From Bradyrhizobium sp. 186 (GTDB lineage Bacteria; Pseudomonadota; Alphaproteobacteria; Rhizobiales; Xanthobacteraceae): a stretch of DNA of 64,000 nucleotides. Under the pieces are notes generated by a model. It was not told where the DNA came from and did no database searches. It saw nothing but the letters and a program-made list of their open reading frames with translations. Within the stretch, counting starts at the first letter, position 1. The number at the start of each line of letters is the position of its first letter. The stretch spans positions 7,068,001-7,132,000 of the forward strand of contig NZ_CP082164.1 in assembly GCF_023101685.1 (NCBI RefSeq), given 5' to 3'. Positions 54,307-63,167 of the stretch are shown piece by piece. Position numbers and translations under genes: made by a program.

Positions 54307-54945
54307 TCAGTAGCGCAGCACTTTCGACCCCACCAGCGCGCCGATCGCGGTCACCAGCGCGGTCGCGAGCGTGTACCAGGTCGCGACGAACAGCGGCGAG
54401 TCGTCGGTGCAGTGCGAGGCGTAGAGCGTCGCGGCGAGCCCGGCCGACACCAGACCTGCAAGCGCGCCTGCGAGCGCGGGGCGCGACGGCGCGCCGTGGC
54501 GCAGACCAAACAGCGCGCCCGCAAGCAGCGGCAGCGACATCGCCGGGATCGCAAACAGGCACACCCTGGAGTTCTTGCCGACCATCCGCATCGTCATCGG
54601 CATCGCCGGCGCCATCATCATCTCGCCACCGATCGCAACCGCGAGCAGCCCCATGGGGAGCAGCAGCAACCAACCCCAGCCGCGCAAAAGGGCTTCGGGC
54701 CGCGACAGATGCAGGCTGACGATGATCGCGGGGATCGCAAGCGACAGCGTGACCGCGAACTTCATGTCGAAGAACGGGTTGTGCATCGCTGTCATCACGT
54801 CGTGACGCACGCCCAGGAACGTCGCGAAGATCAGGATCGACAAGGGTGCGGCGACCAGCAGCGCCATGGTCAGCACGGCGCCGACCCGCGGGGCGCGGTG
54901 AGCACCGTCTGCCGCGAGCGTGCGAATGAGTTGATCGGTATCCAT
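54307..54945 (-). CDS. nrsF: NrsF family anti-sigma factor (DUF1109)
   Basis: A 212-residue protein with six transmembrane helices and the two conserved cysteines of the NrsF family, C129 (KNSRVCLFAIPAM) and C179 (YASHCTDDSPLF). In Caulobacter such cysteines face the periplasm and are needed for response to transition metals. It begins two bases after the sigF stop on the same strand and should hold SigF at the membrane. The operon probably ends here; paoA starts 251 bases further on. Confidence 0.9.
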   Translation of the reverse strand: MDTDQLIRTLAADGAHRAPRVGAVLTMALLVAAPLSILIFATFLGVRHDVMTAMHNPFFDMKFAVTLSLAIPAIIVSLHLSRPEALLRGWGWLLLLPMGLLAVAIGGEMMMAPAMPMTMRMVGKNSRVCLFAIPAMSLPLLAGALFGLRHGAPSRPALAGALAGLVSAGLAATLYASHCTDDSPLFVATWYTLATALVTAIGALVGSKVLRY

Positions 54946-54947
54946 GA

Positions 54948-55493
54948 CTAGTGATCCCGCAGTTTGGCGGTGAGAGCCGAAAGTCCGCGATGCAGCGCGA
55001 CCCGCACCGCGCCTTCACTCATCGAAAATTTTGTCGCCGTGTCCTTGATCGAGGCGCTATCGACCGCGATCGACTGCAACACGTCGCGCTGGCGCTGAGG
55101 CAGCGTGTTGAGGTGTCCTGCCACCTCGCCCGCCGAGGCCGTCTCCTGCGGCGCCTCGCCCGGCAGGGTCTCGGCGAAATCGTCGATGTTGACGAAGATT
55201 CGCCTGCCCCGCCGCCGCAGCGCATCGATCAGCTTGTTGCGGGCGATCGCAAACAGCCAGGGCGCGAAGGGCGCTTCGCTGTCCCAGGTGTGCCGCTTCA
55301 GATGCACCGCCAACAGAATCTCCTGCACGATATCCTCGGCCTGATCGGGAGGCTGGCCGGCCCGCGCCAGGCCGCGCCTCGCGGCAGCGCGCAGCACAGG
55401 TGTGACAGCCTTCAACAGGCGATGATACGCCGCATCATCCCCTGACATGGCCGACCGCATCAGGCCGGTCCACTCGTCCTCACGTCCGCGCAC
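54948..55493 (-). CDS. sigF: ECF sigma factor SigF
   Basis: A 181-residue sigma factor starting at GTG 55493 (VRGREDEWTGLMRSAMSGDD), five bases after AGGAG (55503-55499). A longer frame begins at 55529 but would overlap the -10 element of its own promoter, so it is rejected. Region 2 has AEDIVQEILLAVHLKRHTWD and APWLFAIARNKLIDALRRRG; region 4 has LPQRQRDVLQSIAVDSASIK and KFSMSEGAVRVALHRGLSAL. It is paired with nrsF and resembles the Caulobacter SigF that responds to metals and oxidants. Confidence 0.9.
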   Translation of the reverse strand: MRGREDEWTGLMRSAMSGDDAAYHRLLKAVTPVLRAAARRGLARAGQPPDQAEDIVQEILLAVHLKRHTWDSEAPFAPWLFAIARNKLIDALRRRGRRIFVNIDDFAETLPGEAPQETASAGEVAGHLNTLPQRQRDVLQSIAVDSASIKDTATKFSMSEGAVRVALHRGLSALTAKLRDH

Positions 55494-55512
55494 GCGCGCT
55501 CCTACACGGCAA

Positions 55513-55537
55513 TTCGGCCGCTCTTTCAATTTGTTAC
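55513..55537 (-). promoter_or_regulatory. SigF-type autoregulatory promoter
   Basis: On the minus strand GTAAC (55537-55533) and CGAA (55516-55513) are separated by 16 bases, matching the SigF consensus I recall from Caulobacter (GTAACC-N16-CGAA) in all but the sixth base. Initiation near 55506 would put AGGAG at the very start of the message. Confidence 0.6.
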
Positions 55538-55780
55538 GCCGCCACTCCGGAGATCACGAAGTCGTGATGATGGCGCGACCCGAACGATCCGATCCGGCCG
55601 TAAAGCCCGGGAGGCTCATAACACCGATCGGTTCGACTCGCATCCGGTGGCTGGGAGCACCTCTGGTTTGCCCCGTTTTTGCCCGGTCTGGCCCGAAGAT
55701 TCCCATTTTTTGCCCCGCTGTCGTCATGCACCGGGGTCTCTGTTCGCTCCAGGGATGGCGCAATCGGGGAGATCGTCAAC

Positions 55781-56437
55781 ATGTTGAAAGCCAGCAGGCG
55801 TGCGGCATTGCTTCTTCTGGCCGCAGTATTCGTGCTGTTAGGGGGCGCTGCACAGGCGGCGCCAAGCTCGACCGCAAGCTCCAAAACGGACGGCGCGAGC
55901 AATCAGCCAGAATCGGTCAAATCCGGCAAACAGCGTCGCCAAGATTCTCATCGCCGCACCAGTAGCAAGACGGCGCAGAAATCCGACGACAAGGCCGATA
56001 AGAAGGACGCCCCGGCAAAGACCGACGAGGCAAAGACCAATAATGACGTGCCGGCCTCGAACCAGATGCCGCCGGAAGTCGCCAACGCCAATGCGCAGCT
56101 CGCCGCCGACACGCCGACCGCGGCGGCAGCTTCCGCGATGAGCAGCCGCGCCAGCGACAATGTACAGGCAGCGGCCGATAATACCGCCGCCCCCGGCGCC
56201 GAGAACCAGGTGGTGGCGCCCGACCAGCTCAACGATATCGACCGCGCCCTGCAACAGGACAACCCGCCGGCGCAGAAGGCGGTCATTGCCGCAACCGACG
56301 CGCAGCCGCGGCCGGCGCCGGTGATGGCGAGCAGCCAGAACTCGGCCTGGGACCAGAGCTCCCTGATCGGCAAGATCTTCATCGGCGTCGGCACGCTGCT
56401 GACGCTGGCGTCCGCCGCGCGCATGTTCATGGCCTGA
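55781..56437 (+). CDS. Low-complexity envelope protein
   Basis: The start is ATG 55781 (MLKASRRAALLLLAAVFVLL), giving 218 residues with a signal peptide (GGAAQAAPSSTASSK). The middle is Ser/Ala/Lys/Asp-rich and probably disordered (DDKADKKDAPAKTDEAKTNN), and the C-terminus has a hydrophobic helix (IGKIFIGVGTLLTLASAARM) that would anchor it. A longer upstream frame from 55679 lacks a signal. Function unknown. Confidence 0.78.
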   Translation: MLKASRRAALLLLAAVFVLLGGAAQAAPSSTASSKTDGASNQPESVKSGKQRRQDSHRRTSSKTAQKSDDKADKKDAPAKTDEAKTNNDVPASNQMPPEVANANAQLAADTPTAAAASAMSSRASDNVQAAADNTAAPGAENQVVAPDQLNDIDRALQQDNPPAQKAVIAATDAQPRPAPVMASSQNSAWDQSSLIGKIFIGVGTLLTLASAARMFMA

Positions 56438-56550
56438 CGGCGAGTTCCGCAGGGCGCGCGGCTCGCGCGTCCAGCGGGGCGTTTGGCCCTCTTGAAGCCC
56501 ACCGCGCCAGCGGGCAGATTGCTCGCTCAATCAGGATGCGTGGGTGAAAC

Positions 56551-57330
56551 ATGAGCACGTTCGAACACATCATCGTCGAGAGCAAAGGCGCGGTCGGCAT
56601 CGTCAAGCTGAACCGGCCGAAGATGCTCAATGCGCTCTCTTTCGGCGTCTTTCGCGAGATCGCGGCCGCCGTCGACGATCTCGAGGCCGATGACGCCATC
56701 GGCTGCATCGTGGTGACCGGCAGCGAGAAGGCCTTTGCCGCCGGGGCCGACATCAAGGAGATGCAGCCGAAGGGCTTCATCGACATGTTCTCCGAGGATT
56801 TTGCCGCGATCGGCGGCGACCGTGTCGCGCGCTGCCGCAAGCCGACCATCGCCGCGGTCGCGGGCTATGCGCTCGGCGGCGGCTGCGAGCTCGCGATGAT
56901 GTGCGATTTCATCATCGCCGCGGACACCGCCAAATTCGGCCAGCCCGAGATCACGCTCGGCACCATCCCGGGCATCGGCGGCACCCAGCGCCTGACGCGC
57001 GCGATCGGCAAGTCCAAAGCGATGGACCTTTGCCTCACCGGCCGCATGATGGACGCGGCCGAAGCCGAGCGAAGCGGCCTGGTCAGCCGCATCGTGCCCG
57101 CTGACAAGCTGATGGACGAGGTGATGGCGGCGGCCGAGACGATCGCGGCGATGTCGCGGCCCGCGGTAGCCATGGCCAAGGAAGCGGTGAACCGCGCCTT
57201 CGAGACCACGCTTGCCGAGGGCATGAGCGTCGAGCGCAACCTATTCCACTCGACCTTCGCGCTCGAAGACCGCTCCGAAGGCATGGCGGCGTTCATCGAG
57301 AAGCGCAAGCCGGTGAACAAGAACCGGTAA
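56551..57330 (+). CDS. Enoyl-CoA hydratase
   Basis: A 259-residue crotonase-fold enzyme that hydrates trans-2-enoyl-CoA in fatty acid beta-oxidation. Both catalytic Glu residues are present, E113 in [16 protein letters not shown] and E133 in [20 protein letters not shown], and the oxyanion segment [11 protein letters not shown] is typical. Cytoplasmic. It is convergent with the acetyl-CoA hydrolase-family gene, whose stop lies five bases downstream. Confidence 0.93.
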   Translation: MSTFEHIIVESKGAVGIVKLNRPKMLNALSFGVFREIAAAVDDLEADDAIGCIVVTGSEKAFAAGADIKEMQPKGFIDMFSEDFAAIGGDRVARCRKPTIAAVAGYALGGGCELAMMCDFIIAADTAKFGQPEITLGTIPGIGGTQRLTRAIGKSKAMDLCLTGRMMDAAEAERSGLVSRIVPADKLMDEVMAAAETIAAMSRPAVAMAKEAVNRAFETTLAEGMSVERNLFHSTFALEDRSEGMAAFIEKRKPVNKNR

Positions 57331-57334
57331 GCGG

Positions 57335-59212
57335 CTACGCCGCGTGGCTCTGCGCGAGGGCCGCGCTGACGAGCGCACGATAGCCGCGCTCCGGCCAAGT
57401 CTTCGGGCTATAGGTCTTGGGGCGATCGAGGCCGAGGCGTGCGAGACATGCCTCGTCGGCCTCGTCGGGGGTTCGTATCAGCCCCTGCCACAGCAGGCTC
57501 GCAAGCGTCCGCAGCGAGCGCTGCGCGCCTTGCAGGATCTGCAACGCAGGAATGAGGCGCTGTTCCACATCGGTGAAGTCGGAGCCGAACGGAAACGGCG
57601 GCAGCAGTCCCGCATCGCGCGCGGGCTTGATCGCATTCGCAATCCGCTCGGGATGGTTTTCGCGATGGGCCGCCGGTATCTCATAGCCGCGCGGCAATTT
57701 GCCGGCATCCTTGGCAACCCGCGCCAGCTCGTCCTGGAAGCGCGAGTCGGCGATCGCGAGCATCGCCGCGATCACGTTGGCATCCGACTTTCCCCTGAGA
57801 TCGGCGACGCCGTACTCGGTGACAAAGACATCGCGCAGATGCCGCGGGATGGTCTCGTGCCCGTAGCGCCAGAGAATGTTGGATTTGAGCGCACGGCCGG
57901 CTTGCCGCGTCGCCTCGAGCGCCAGGACCGACCGCGCGCCCTCCAACGCAAAAGCCTGTGCCACAAAATTGTACTGTCCGCCGACGCCGCTCACCACCTG
58001 CCCGTCGTCGAGGCCGTCGGAGACGGCCGCGCCTAGAAGCGTCGCCATCATCGTGTTGTTGATGAAGCGCGCATCGATGCGGGCGCGGCGCTTCTGCTCC
58101 TCCTCGCCATAAAGCTCATTGGTGAACGACACCGGCATCATCTGGATGCGCGCGATTTGGTCCGGCGGCATCTCGCGCAGCGCGCGATAGAAAGCTTTTG
58201 GACCGAGGAAGAAGGCGCCGTGCAGCACCACGCCGTCGACGGCGCGCTTGAGAATCCCGGCATCGATCAGACCGACGAAGGCTTCGGTCAGCATTTCGCT
58301 GACGCCATAGAGGCCCGTATCGAAGGCGTCGGATTCCTGCGCAACAGCCGGTCGCGCAGGTGACAGCCGAGTTACGAGATCATGAAAAGCTCCGCTGTCG
58401 CGATGGCGCAGGATCAGGCCCTGCGCCAGCGCATCGCCGACCTGCCCGATACCGATTTGAAGGGTGCCACCATCGCGTACCAGCGATGCCGCATTCAGCC
58501 CGATCGCGTATTTAGCGTCGGAGATCGGCTCCGACGGCGGCGCAAAGAGGGGGAAGTCGGTCGCAGGACTCTCCAGCACGGCGCTGAACTCATCAGCGGG
58601 AAGGTCGCCCGCGCCCGGCATGAACGGCAGTTCGGAATTCACCTGCCCGATCAGCTTGAATGACGCACGTCCGGCGCGGCGCTCACGCAGCACATCCAGC
58701 GTCGTGTCGGTATTGCAGGACAGGCTGTAGCGCGGCACACCGTCGACGATGCGCTTGGCCACCAGTTGCGTCACCACGTTGAGCCCGCGCGCCAGCAGAT
58801 TGCTCGCGGCGTGCGTGTAGTTGGCAGAGACGTAGTTCTGCTGCGCGGCCGGCACGTGCAGCCAGCGGCCCGCAAGGAAGAAGAATTCGACGACATTGAT
58901 GTTGGGCGGCAGCCGGCCCTCGCGCAGCGCGTCGGCATAGGCAAGATCGGGATAGCCGCCGAACAGCCGGTCGATCACAGGCGCGATGAACCGATGCTCG
59001 ATCTGCCCCTTCGGTCTCGGCTTTTCCAACGTCAGGGCCGACAGCAGTGTCAGCTTGATGTCAGGATCGGCACAGGCCCGCGCATAGAGGGCGTTGACCA
59101 CGTGATTGGCCTTGCCGAGGCCGAGTGGCAGACCAACCACCAAATCGGTCCCGACATCGCGAATGATCACCTCCGCGAGCACATCGGGGTCGGAGAGGAA
59201 TTTCGCCATCAT
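57335..59212 (-). CDS. Acetyl-CoA hydrolase/transferase family protein
   Basis: From ATG 59212 (MMAKFLSDPDVLAEVIIRDV) the product is 625 residues; a TTG 17 codons earlier is an alternative. It carries the acetyl-CoA hydrolase/transferase domains: SGVGGQYNFVAQAFALEGAR and the Glu-containing FVTEYGVADLRGKSDANVIA. Related enzymes move CoA between acetate and other acyl groups or hydrolyse acyl-CoA. The long C-terminal extension (about 520-625) is not seen in the short family members. Acyl specificity is unknown. Confidence 0.85.
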   Translation of the reverse strand: MMAKFLSDPDVLAEVIIRDVGTDLVVGLPLGLGKANHVVNALYARACADPDIKLTLLSALTLEKPRPKGQIEHRFIAPVIDRLFGGYPDLAYADALREGRLPPNINVVEFFFLAGRWLHVPAAQQNYVSANYTHAASNLLARGLNVVTQLVAKRIVDGVPRYSLSCNTDTTLDVLRERRAGRASFKLIGQVNSELPFMPGAGDLPADEFSAVLESPATDFPLFAPPSEPISDAKYAIGLNAASLVRDGGTLQIGIGQVGDALAQGLILRHRDSGAFHDLVTRLSPARPAVAQESDAFDTGLYGVSEMLTEAFVGLIDAGILKRAVDGVVLHGAFFLGPKAFYRALREMPPDQIARIQMMPVSFTNELYGEEEQKRRARIDARFINNTMMATLLGAAVSDGLDDGQVVSGVGGQYNFVAQAFALEGARSVLALEATRQAGRALKSNILWRYGHETIPRHLRDVFVTEYGVADLRGKSDANVIAAMLAIADSRFQDELARVAKDAGKLPRGYEIPAAHRENHPERIANAIKPARDAGLLPPFPFGSDFTDVEQRLIPALQILQGAQRSLRTLASLLWQGLIRTPDEADEACLARLGLDRPKTYSPKTWPERGYRALVSAALAQSHAA

Positions 59213-59442
59213 CCGTGGGATCCGGACCGCATTACAGGCACCTGACGGATTGGAATCCGCCAAGGGTCCCTAAGGATCCCTATAGCGCATCCAGGATGGG
59301 ATTGGTGTGTGACGCACCTGCAACAAGCACGGATTTCATGGGGGTTATCCCCGCGGCAGTTTGCCTGCGGGACCGGCGCTGGTTAAACAGTTAAGAGGGC
59401 GGCCGTCGGTGGGGGCGGACAGCCGGGATTTTGCGGGATTAC

Positions 59443-60873
59443 ATGATTGGGCGTGCCGCCAGAGCTGGTCGCGTGATGACGCGGCATCGATCGGGCGTAG
59501 GTCCTGTGTTCGCGACATGGACCGCGCTGGCGCTCTCTTGCGCCCTGCCCGCGGCTGCATGGGCGGAAGCCCTGCCCGAGGCGCTGGCCAAGGCCTACCA
59601 GACCAATCCGCAGCTCAATGCGGAACGTGCGCGGCAGCGCGCCACCGACGAGAGCGTGCCGCAGGCGCTTGCCGGCTACCGGCCGCAGATCGTGGCGAGC
59701 CTGAGCGCCGGCCTGCAATCGGTGCGCAATCTGCTGCCCGACAACACCATCCAGACCGCGAATCTGAAACCGTGGATCATCGGCGTCACCGTGACACAGA
59801 CCCTGTTCAACGGCTTCCGCACCGCCAACAGCGTACGGATGGCGGAACTCCAGGTGCAGTCGGGCCGCGAGGCGCTGCGCAATGTCGGCCAAGGCGTGCT
59901 GCTTGACGCGGTCACCGCCTACACCAACGTGCTGGCCAACCAATCGCTGGTCGAGGCCCAGCGCTCCAACGTCGCGTTCCTGCGCGAGACGCTCGCCGTC
60001 ACCCAGCGCCGCCTCAACGCCGGCGATGTCACGCCGACCGACAGCGCACAGGCCGAGGCACGGCTCAACCGTGGGCTCGCCGATCTCAACGCCGCAGAAG
60101 TCGCGCTGGCGGTGAGCCAGGCGACCTACGCGCAGGTGATCGGCAATGCGCCGTCGCAGCTTCGAGCCGCCGAGGTCGTCGATCGCTATCTGCCGAGGAG
60201 CCGCGAGGACGCGATGACGATGGCAATCCGCGAGCATCCAGCGGTGATGGCCGCGGGCTTCGACGTCGATGTCGCCTCCACCAACATCCGCGTCGCCGAA
60301 GGCACGCTGCTGCCGAGCGCGAGCATTCAGGGCAGCGCCAGCCGCAGCCGCAACAACGACCCGACGCTCGGCACCTTCGCCGAAGATCAGGCCTCGATCG
60401 TCGCCAACGTTACCGCGCCGATCTATGATGGCGGCCAGGCCGCTGCGCAAACACGGCAGGCCAAGGAAATCACGGCGCAGAGCCGGCTCGTGCTCGATCA
60501 GGTGCGCAACCGGGCGCGCACGGCAGCGGTCAGCGCCTGGGTGACCAATGAGGGCGCCAGGATTGCTGTCTCGGCCTCGGAGTCCGAAGTGAAGGCGGCG
60601 ACCGTCGCGCTCCAGGGCGTGCAGCGCGAGGCGGCGGGCGGACAGCGTACGACGGTCGACGTGCTGAACTCGCAGGCAGACCTGATCCAGGCCAAGGCCC
60701 GCCTGATCGGCGCGAACCGCGACCGCGTGATCGCGTCCTACACGCTGCTCAGCGCCATCGGACACCTCGACGTCAAGACGCTGAGCCTGAACACGCCGGA
60801 CTATTTGCCCGAGGTTCACTACCAGCAAGTCCGCGACGCCTGGCACGGCCTGCGCACGCCGTCGGGGCAGTGA
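59443..60873 (+). CDS. tolC: TolC family outer membrane efflux channel
   Basis: A 476-residue outer membrane protein from ATG 59443; ATG 59476 is an alternative start. A signal peptide (VFATWTALALSCALPAAAWA) is followed by the two TolC repeats of coiled helices and beta strands (QTNPQLNAERARQRATDESV, LLDAVTAYTNVLANQSLVEA, ERTVDVLNSQADLIQAKARL-type end). It forms a trimeric channel across the outer membrane for type I secretion or drug efflux. No inner-membrane transporter or adaptor gene is next to it, so its partner lies elsewhere. Confidence 0.92.
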   Translation: MIGRAARAGRVMTRHRSGVGPVFATWTALALSCALPAAAWAEALPEALAKAYQTNPQLNAERARQRATDESVPQALAGYRPQIVASLSAGLQSVRNLLPDNTIQTANLKPWIIGVTVTQTLFNGFRTANSVRMAELQVQSGREALRNVGQGVLLDAVTAYTNVLANQSLVEAQRSNVAFLRETLAVTQRRLNAGDVTPTDSAQAEARLNRGLADLNAAEVALAVSQATYAQVIGNAPSQLRAAEVVDRYLPRSREDAMTMAIREHPAVMAAGFDVDVASTNIRVAEGTLLPSASIQGSASRSRNNDPTLGTFAEDQASIVANVTAPIYDGGQAAAQTRQAKEITAQSRLVLDQVRNRARTAAVSAWVTNEGARIAVSASESEVKAATVALQGVQREAAGGQRTTVDVLNSQADLIQAKARLIGANRDRVIASYTLLSAIGHLDVKTLSLNTPDYLPEVHYQQVRDAWHGLRTPSGQ

Positions 60874-60909
60874 TCGCTCCCGATATTCAAGCGCTCCGGC
60901 TTCCCTTGA

Positions 60910-60934
60910 CTGCTGATCGCCTCGCGATCAGCAG
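60910..60934. terminator. Perfect hairpin between tolC and the toxin-antitoxin pair
   Basis: CTGCTGATCGC (60910-60920) and GCGATCAGCAG (60924-60934) form an 11-bp stem around CTC. There is no T-run on either strand, so it may be a Rho-dependent pause site, an operator or a stabilising structure for the tolC message rather than an intrinsic terminator. Confidence 0.5.
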
Positions 60935-60939
60935 TGTGA

Positions 60940-60968
60940 TTGACGTTCTGTCGCCCATGGACTACAGT
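60940..60968 (+). promoter_or_regulatory. Sigma70-type promoter of the toxin-antitoxin operon
   Basis: TTGACG (60940-60945) and TACAGT (60963-60968) are separated by 17 bases. Initiation about seven bases later would fall at or next to the toxin ATG at 60977, leaving almost no 5' leader. Confidence 0.55.
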
Positions 60969-60976
60969 TACTCCTC

Positions 60977-61267
60977 ATGATCGAGGTGAGGCAAACCGAG
61001 CATTTTTCGGAGTGGCTGAACCGCCTGAAGGACGCCAACGCAGCCGCACGCATCACGGTCCGCATTCGCCGCATGGCGATGGGCAATGCCGGCGACAGCA
61101 AGAGCGTCGGCCGCAATGTCCGAGAAATGCGCGTCGATTATGGGCCGGGCTACCGGATCTACTATGTGCGGCGTGGAGCCCGGATCGTGATCCTGTTGTG
61201 TGGCGGCGACAAGCGCACACAACAGCAAGACATCGAGCAAGCCCAGAAGCTGGCGGAGACAGTGTGA
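60977..61267 (+). CDS. higB: Type II toxin, RelE/HigB-like (TIGR02683 type)
   Basis: A 96-residue toxin of the RelE/HigB superfamily, with HFSEWLNRLKDANAAARITV, RNVREMRVDYGPGYRIYYVR and the C-terminal IVILLCGGDKRTQQQDIEQA typical of the addiction-module killer family. It should be an mRNA interferase that stops translation when the antitoxin is lost. The toxin precedes the antitoxin, and the stop codon overlaps the antitoxin ATG (TGATG). Confidence 0.92.
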   Translation: MIEVRQTEHFSEWLNRLKDANAAARITVRIRRMAMGNAGDSKSVGRNVREMRVDYGPGYRIYYVRRGARIVILLCGGDKRTQQQDIEQAQKLAETV

Positions 61268-61617
61268 TGCCAAGAGTGGCGAAGACAGCGGCCAAAACGG
61301 TATCCAAGACGACGCGATTTGATGCCGCCGACTATCTCAACACCGAAGAGCGTCAAGCCGCCTATATAGCGGCCGCACTGGAGACCGGCGATGCAGATTT
61401 CGTGCGTGACGCGCTCGGTCTCGTCGCGCGTGCACGCGGCATGAGCGGGATCGCGAAGAAGGCCGGCTTGAACCGCGAAAGTCTGTACAAGGCGCTCGGA
61501 GAGACCGGAAATCCGGAGTTTGGTACGGTGATGCGTATCGTTGGAGCGCTCGGCCTGACACTTTCAGCGCAGCCTGCGGCGAGCGGGCGGACGTCAAAGC
61601 GGCGTCGAGTTGCGTGA
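61267..61617 (+). CDS. higA: Antitoxin of the HigA-like (TIGR02684) family
   Basis: A 116-residue antitoxin with a helix-turn-helix in the C-terminal half (VARARGMSGIAKKAGLNRES, LYKALGETGNPEFGTVMRIV) that binds DNA and represses the operon. The N-terminus is Lys/Thr-rich (MPRVAKTAAKTVSKTTRFDA). It shares one base with the toxin stop. The pair is complete and probably functional. Confidence 0.92.
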   Translation: MPRVAKTAAKTVSKTTRFDAADYLNTEERQAAYIAAALETGDADFVRDALGLVARARGMSGIAKKAGLNRESLYKALGETGNPEFGTVMRIVGALGLTLSAQPAASGRTSKRRRVA

Positions 61618-61744
61618 GCAGGCCCCCCCCGCAGACCTCGGCGCATGAACCGTTAACCGCGGCCTCGCATTTTACGATGGCCGCTCGCTCTACCTTGGCT
61701 AGAGTAGCAGTCGATTCTCATCATCGATTTTGCCCGAGGGCCAT

Positions 61745-62713
61745 TTGACATCCAAAATTCTTCGCGGCGCAGCCAAGTTGTGCCTTGTGGTTTTGTTGCT
61801 GGTCGTCGCCGCAATTGCGGCATTTCGGGTTGCTGCGGCCGTTCGCGAGACGGCAAGCCGCGACGCTCTCGCACCGTCGACGGGGCACTGGATTGCAACG
61901 CGCTCCGGCGACGTGTTCGTGCAGGAGAAGGGACCCGCGACAGGCACTCCCGTCGTGCTGTTCCACGGCACCGCGACCTGGAGCGAGTTGTGGAGGGCGA
62001 CCACCGATGCGCTCGCAGGCGCCGGCTATCACGTCATCGCACTCGATCTGCCGCCGTTCGGCTTCTCGGATCGGCCGGGCAGCTACAGGCGACAGGACCA
62101 GGCCGAACGCGTCAACGACGTGCTGGTCCGGCTCAACGCGTCGCCGGCCGTCATCGTCGGCCATTCCTTCGGCGCAGGAGCTGCAACCGAGCTTGTGCTG
62201 CGCTTCCCGGACCGAGCCCGCGCCCTCGTGCTGGTCGATGCCGCGCTGGGGTTGACGGCCACGCCGTCGGATGCGCCGGCGCTGCTGCATCCGAAATGGC
62301 TGCGCGAAGTGCTGGTGTCGCTCACCGTCACCAATCCGCTGGCGACGAAGATGCTGCTGACGTCGCTGATCGCGAAGAAAGAGCGCGCACTGCCCGAATA
62401 TGTCGAGATCCTCCAGCGCCCCCTCTCCCGGCAGAACAGCACGTCCGACATCGCCGACTGGCTGTATTATTTCGCGGGCTCGGATCGCGCCGCCCAAAGC
62501 GCGGACCGCAGCGCCTATGCACGCCTGAAACGACCCGTCGCCATCCTCTGGGGCGAGCTGGATACGGTGACGCCGCTCGAACAGGCGCGCGATTTGAACG
62601 TCTTGCTGCCACAGGCGCACTTAACCCTGCTACCCGGGCTCGGCCACATTCCGCAGATCGAGGATCCCAAAACCTTCAACGACGCCCTGCTCAAGACGCT
62701 TGCAACATTCTAA
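61745..62713 (+). CDS. Alpha/beta hydrolase, membrane-anchored
   Basis: The start is taken as TTG 61745 (TSKILRGAAKLCLVVLLLVV), six bases after GAGGG; an earlier TTG at 61730 is possible. The 322-residue product has an N-terminal transmembrane helix and an alpha/beta hydrolase domain with the oxyanion HGTATWSELWR, nucleophile Ser in VGHSFGAGAATEL, Asp in WGELDTVTPLEQ and His in GLGHIPQIED. It probably faces the periplasm. Substrate unknown. A membrane protein gene follows 34 bases later. Confidence 0.87.
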   Translation: MTSKILRGAAKLCLVVLLLVVAAIAAFRVAAAVRETASRDALAPSTGHWIATRSGDVFVQEKGPATGTPVVLFHGTATWSELWRATTDALAGAGYHVIALDLPPFGFSDRPGSYRRQDQAERVNDVLVRLNASPAVIVGHSFGAGAATELVLRFPDRARALVLVDAALGLTATPSDAPALLHPKWLREVLVSLTVTNPLATKMLLTSLIAKKERALPEYVEILQRPLSRQNSTSDIADWLYYFAGSDRAAQSADRSAYARLKRPVAILWGELDTVTPLEQARDLNVLLPQAHLTLLPGLGHIPQIEDPKTFNDALLKTLATF

Positions 62714-62747
62714 TCTCGGCAAGATTCGAGACTCCACCGGAGAGACC

Positions 62748-63167
62748 ATGGACATCATCAGATTTTGCGCCCTTGGCTATGCTGCGCTGCTCGGATTCGT
62801 GATCCTGACCGGTTACATCCCCGCCTTCATCGACCAGAACGACATGATCTTCGGCCTGTTCCGCCGCACTTGGTATGCCGACGGACTGCATCTGGTCTCC
62901 GCGCTGTGGGCGCTGACCGCCGCGCTGACCTCACGTCGCGCCTCCGAACTGTTCTTTCAGCTCTTCGGCGTGTTCTATTTCGCCGATGGCGTGCTCGGCC
63001 TCCTCACCGGAAGTGGCTATCTCGATTTCGGCATCCTCATCAACGGCGTGCTGAACCTGCCGCTCGCGACGCGCATCTTCGCCAATGCGCCGCATCTGGG
63101 CTTGGGCGGCGTCGCCATCCTGATCGGCCACCTGCTTGCGCCACTCACGCGCCCGGCCCATGCTTAA
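62748..63167 (+). CDS. Small four-helix membrane protein
   Basis: A 139-residue protein from ATG 62748 (MDIIRFCALGYAALLGFVIL) with about four transmembrane helices (for example GLHLVSALWALTAALTSRRA, FFQLFGVFYFADGVLGLLTG). No family is assigned. Its end overlaps the next gene by eight bases, so the two are probably translated together and act in the same process as the preceding hydrolase. Confidence 0.8.
   Translation: MDIIRFCALGYAALLGFVILTGYIPAFIDQNDMIFGLFRRTWYADGLHLVSALWALTAALTSRRASELFFQLFGVFYFADGVLGLLTGSGYLDFGILINGVLNLPLATRIFANAPHLGLGGVAILIGHLLAPLTRPAHA

Noticed and set aside
60977..61617. Toxin-antitoxin pair as a marker of a larger defence island
   Set aside because: Neighbours are tolC and an anchored hydrolase; no restriction, CRISPR or other defence genes were seen nearby.
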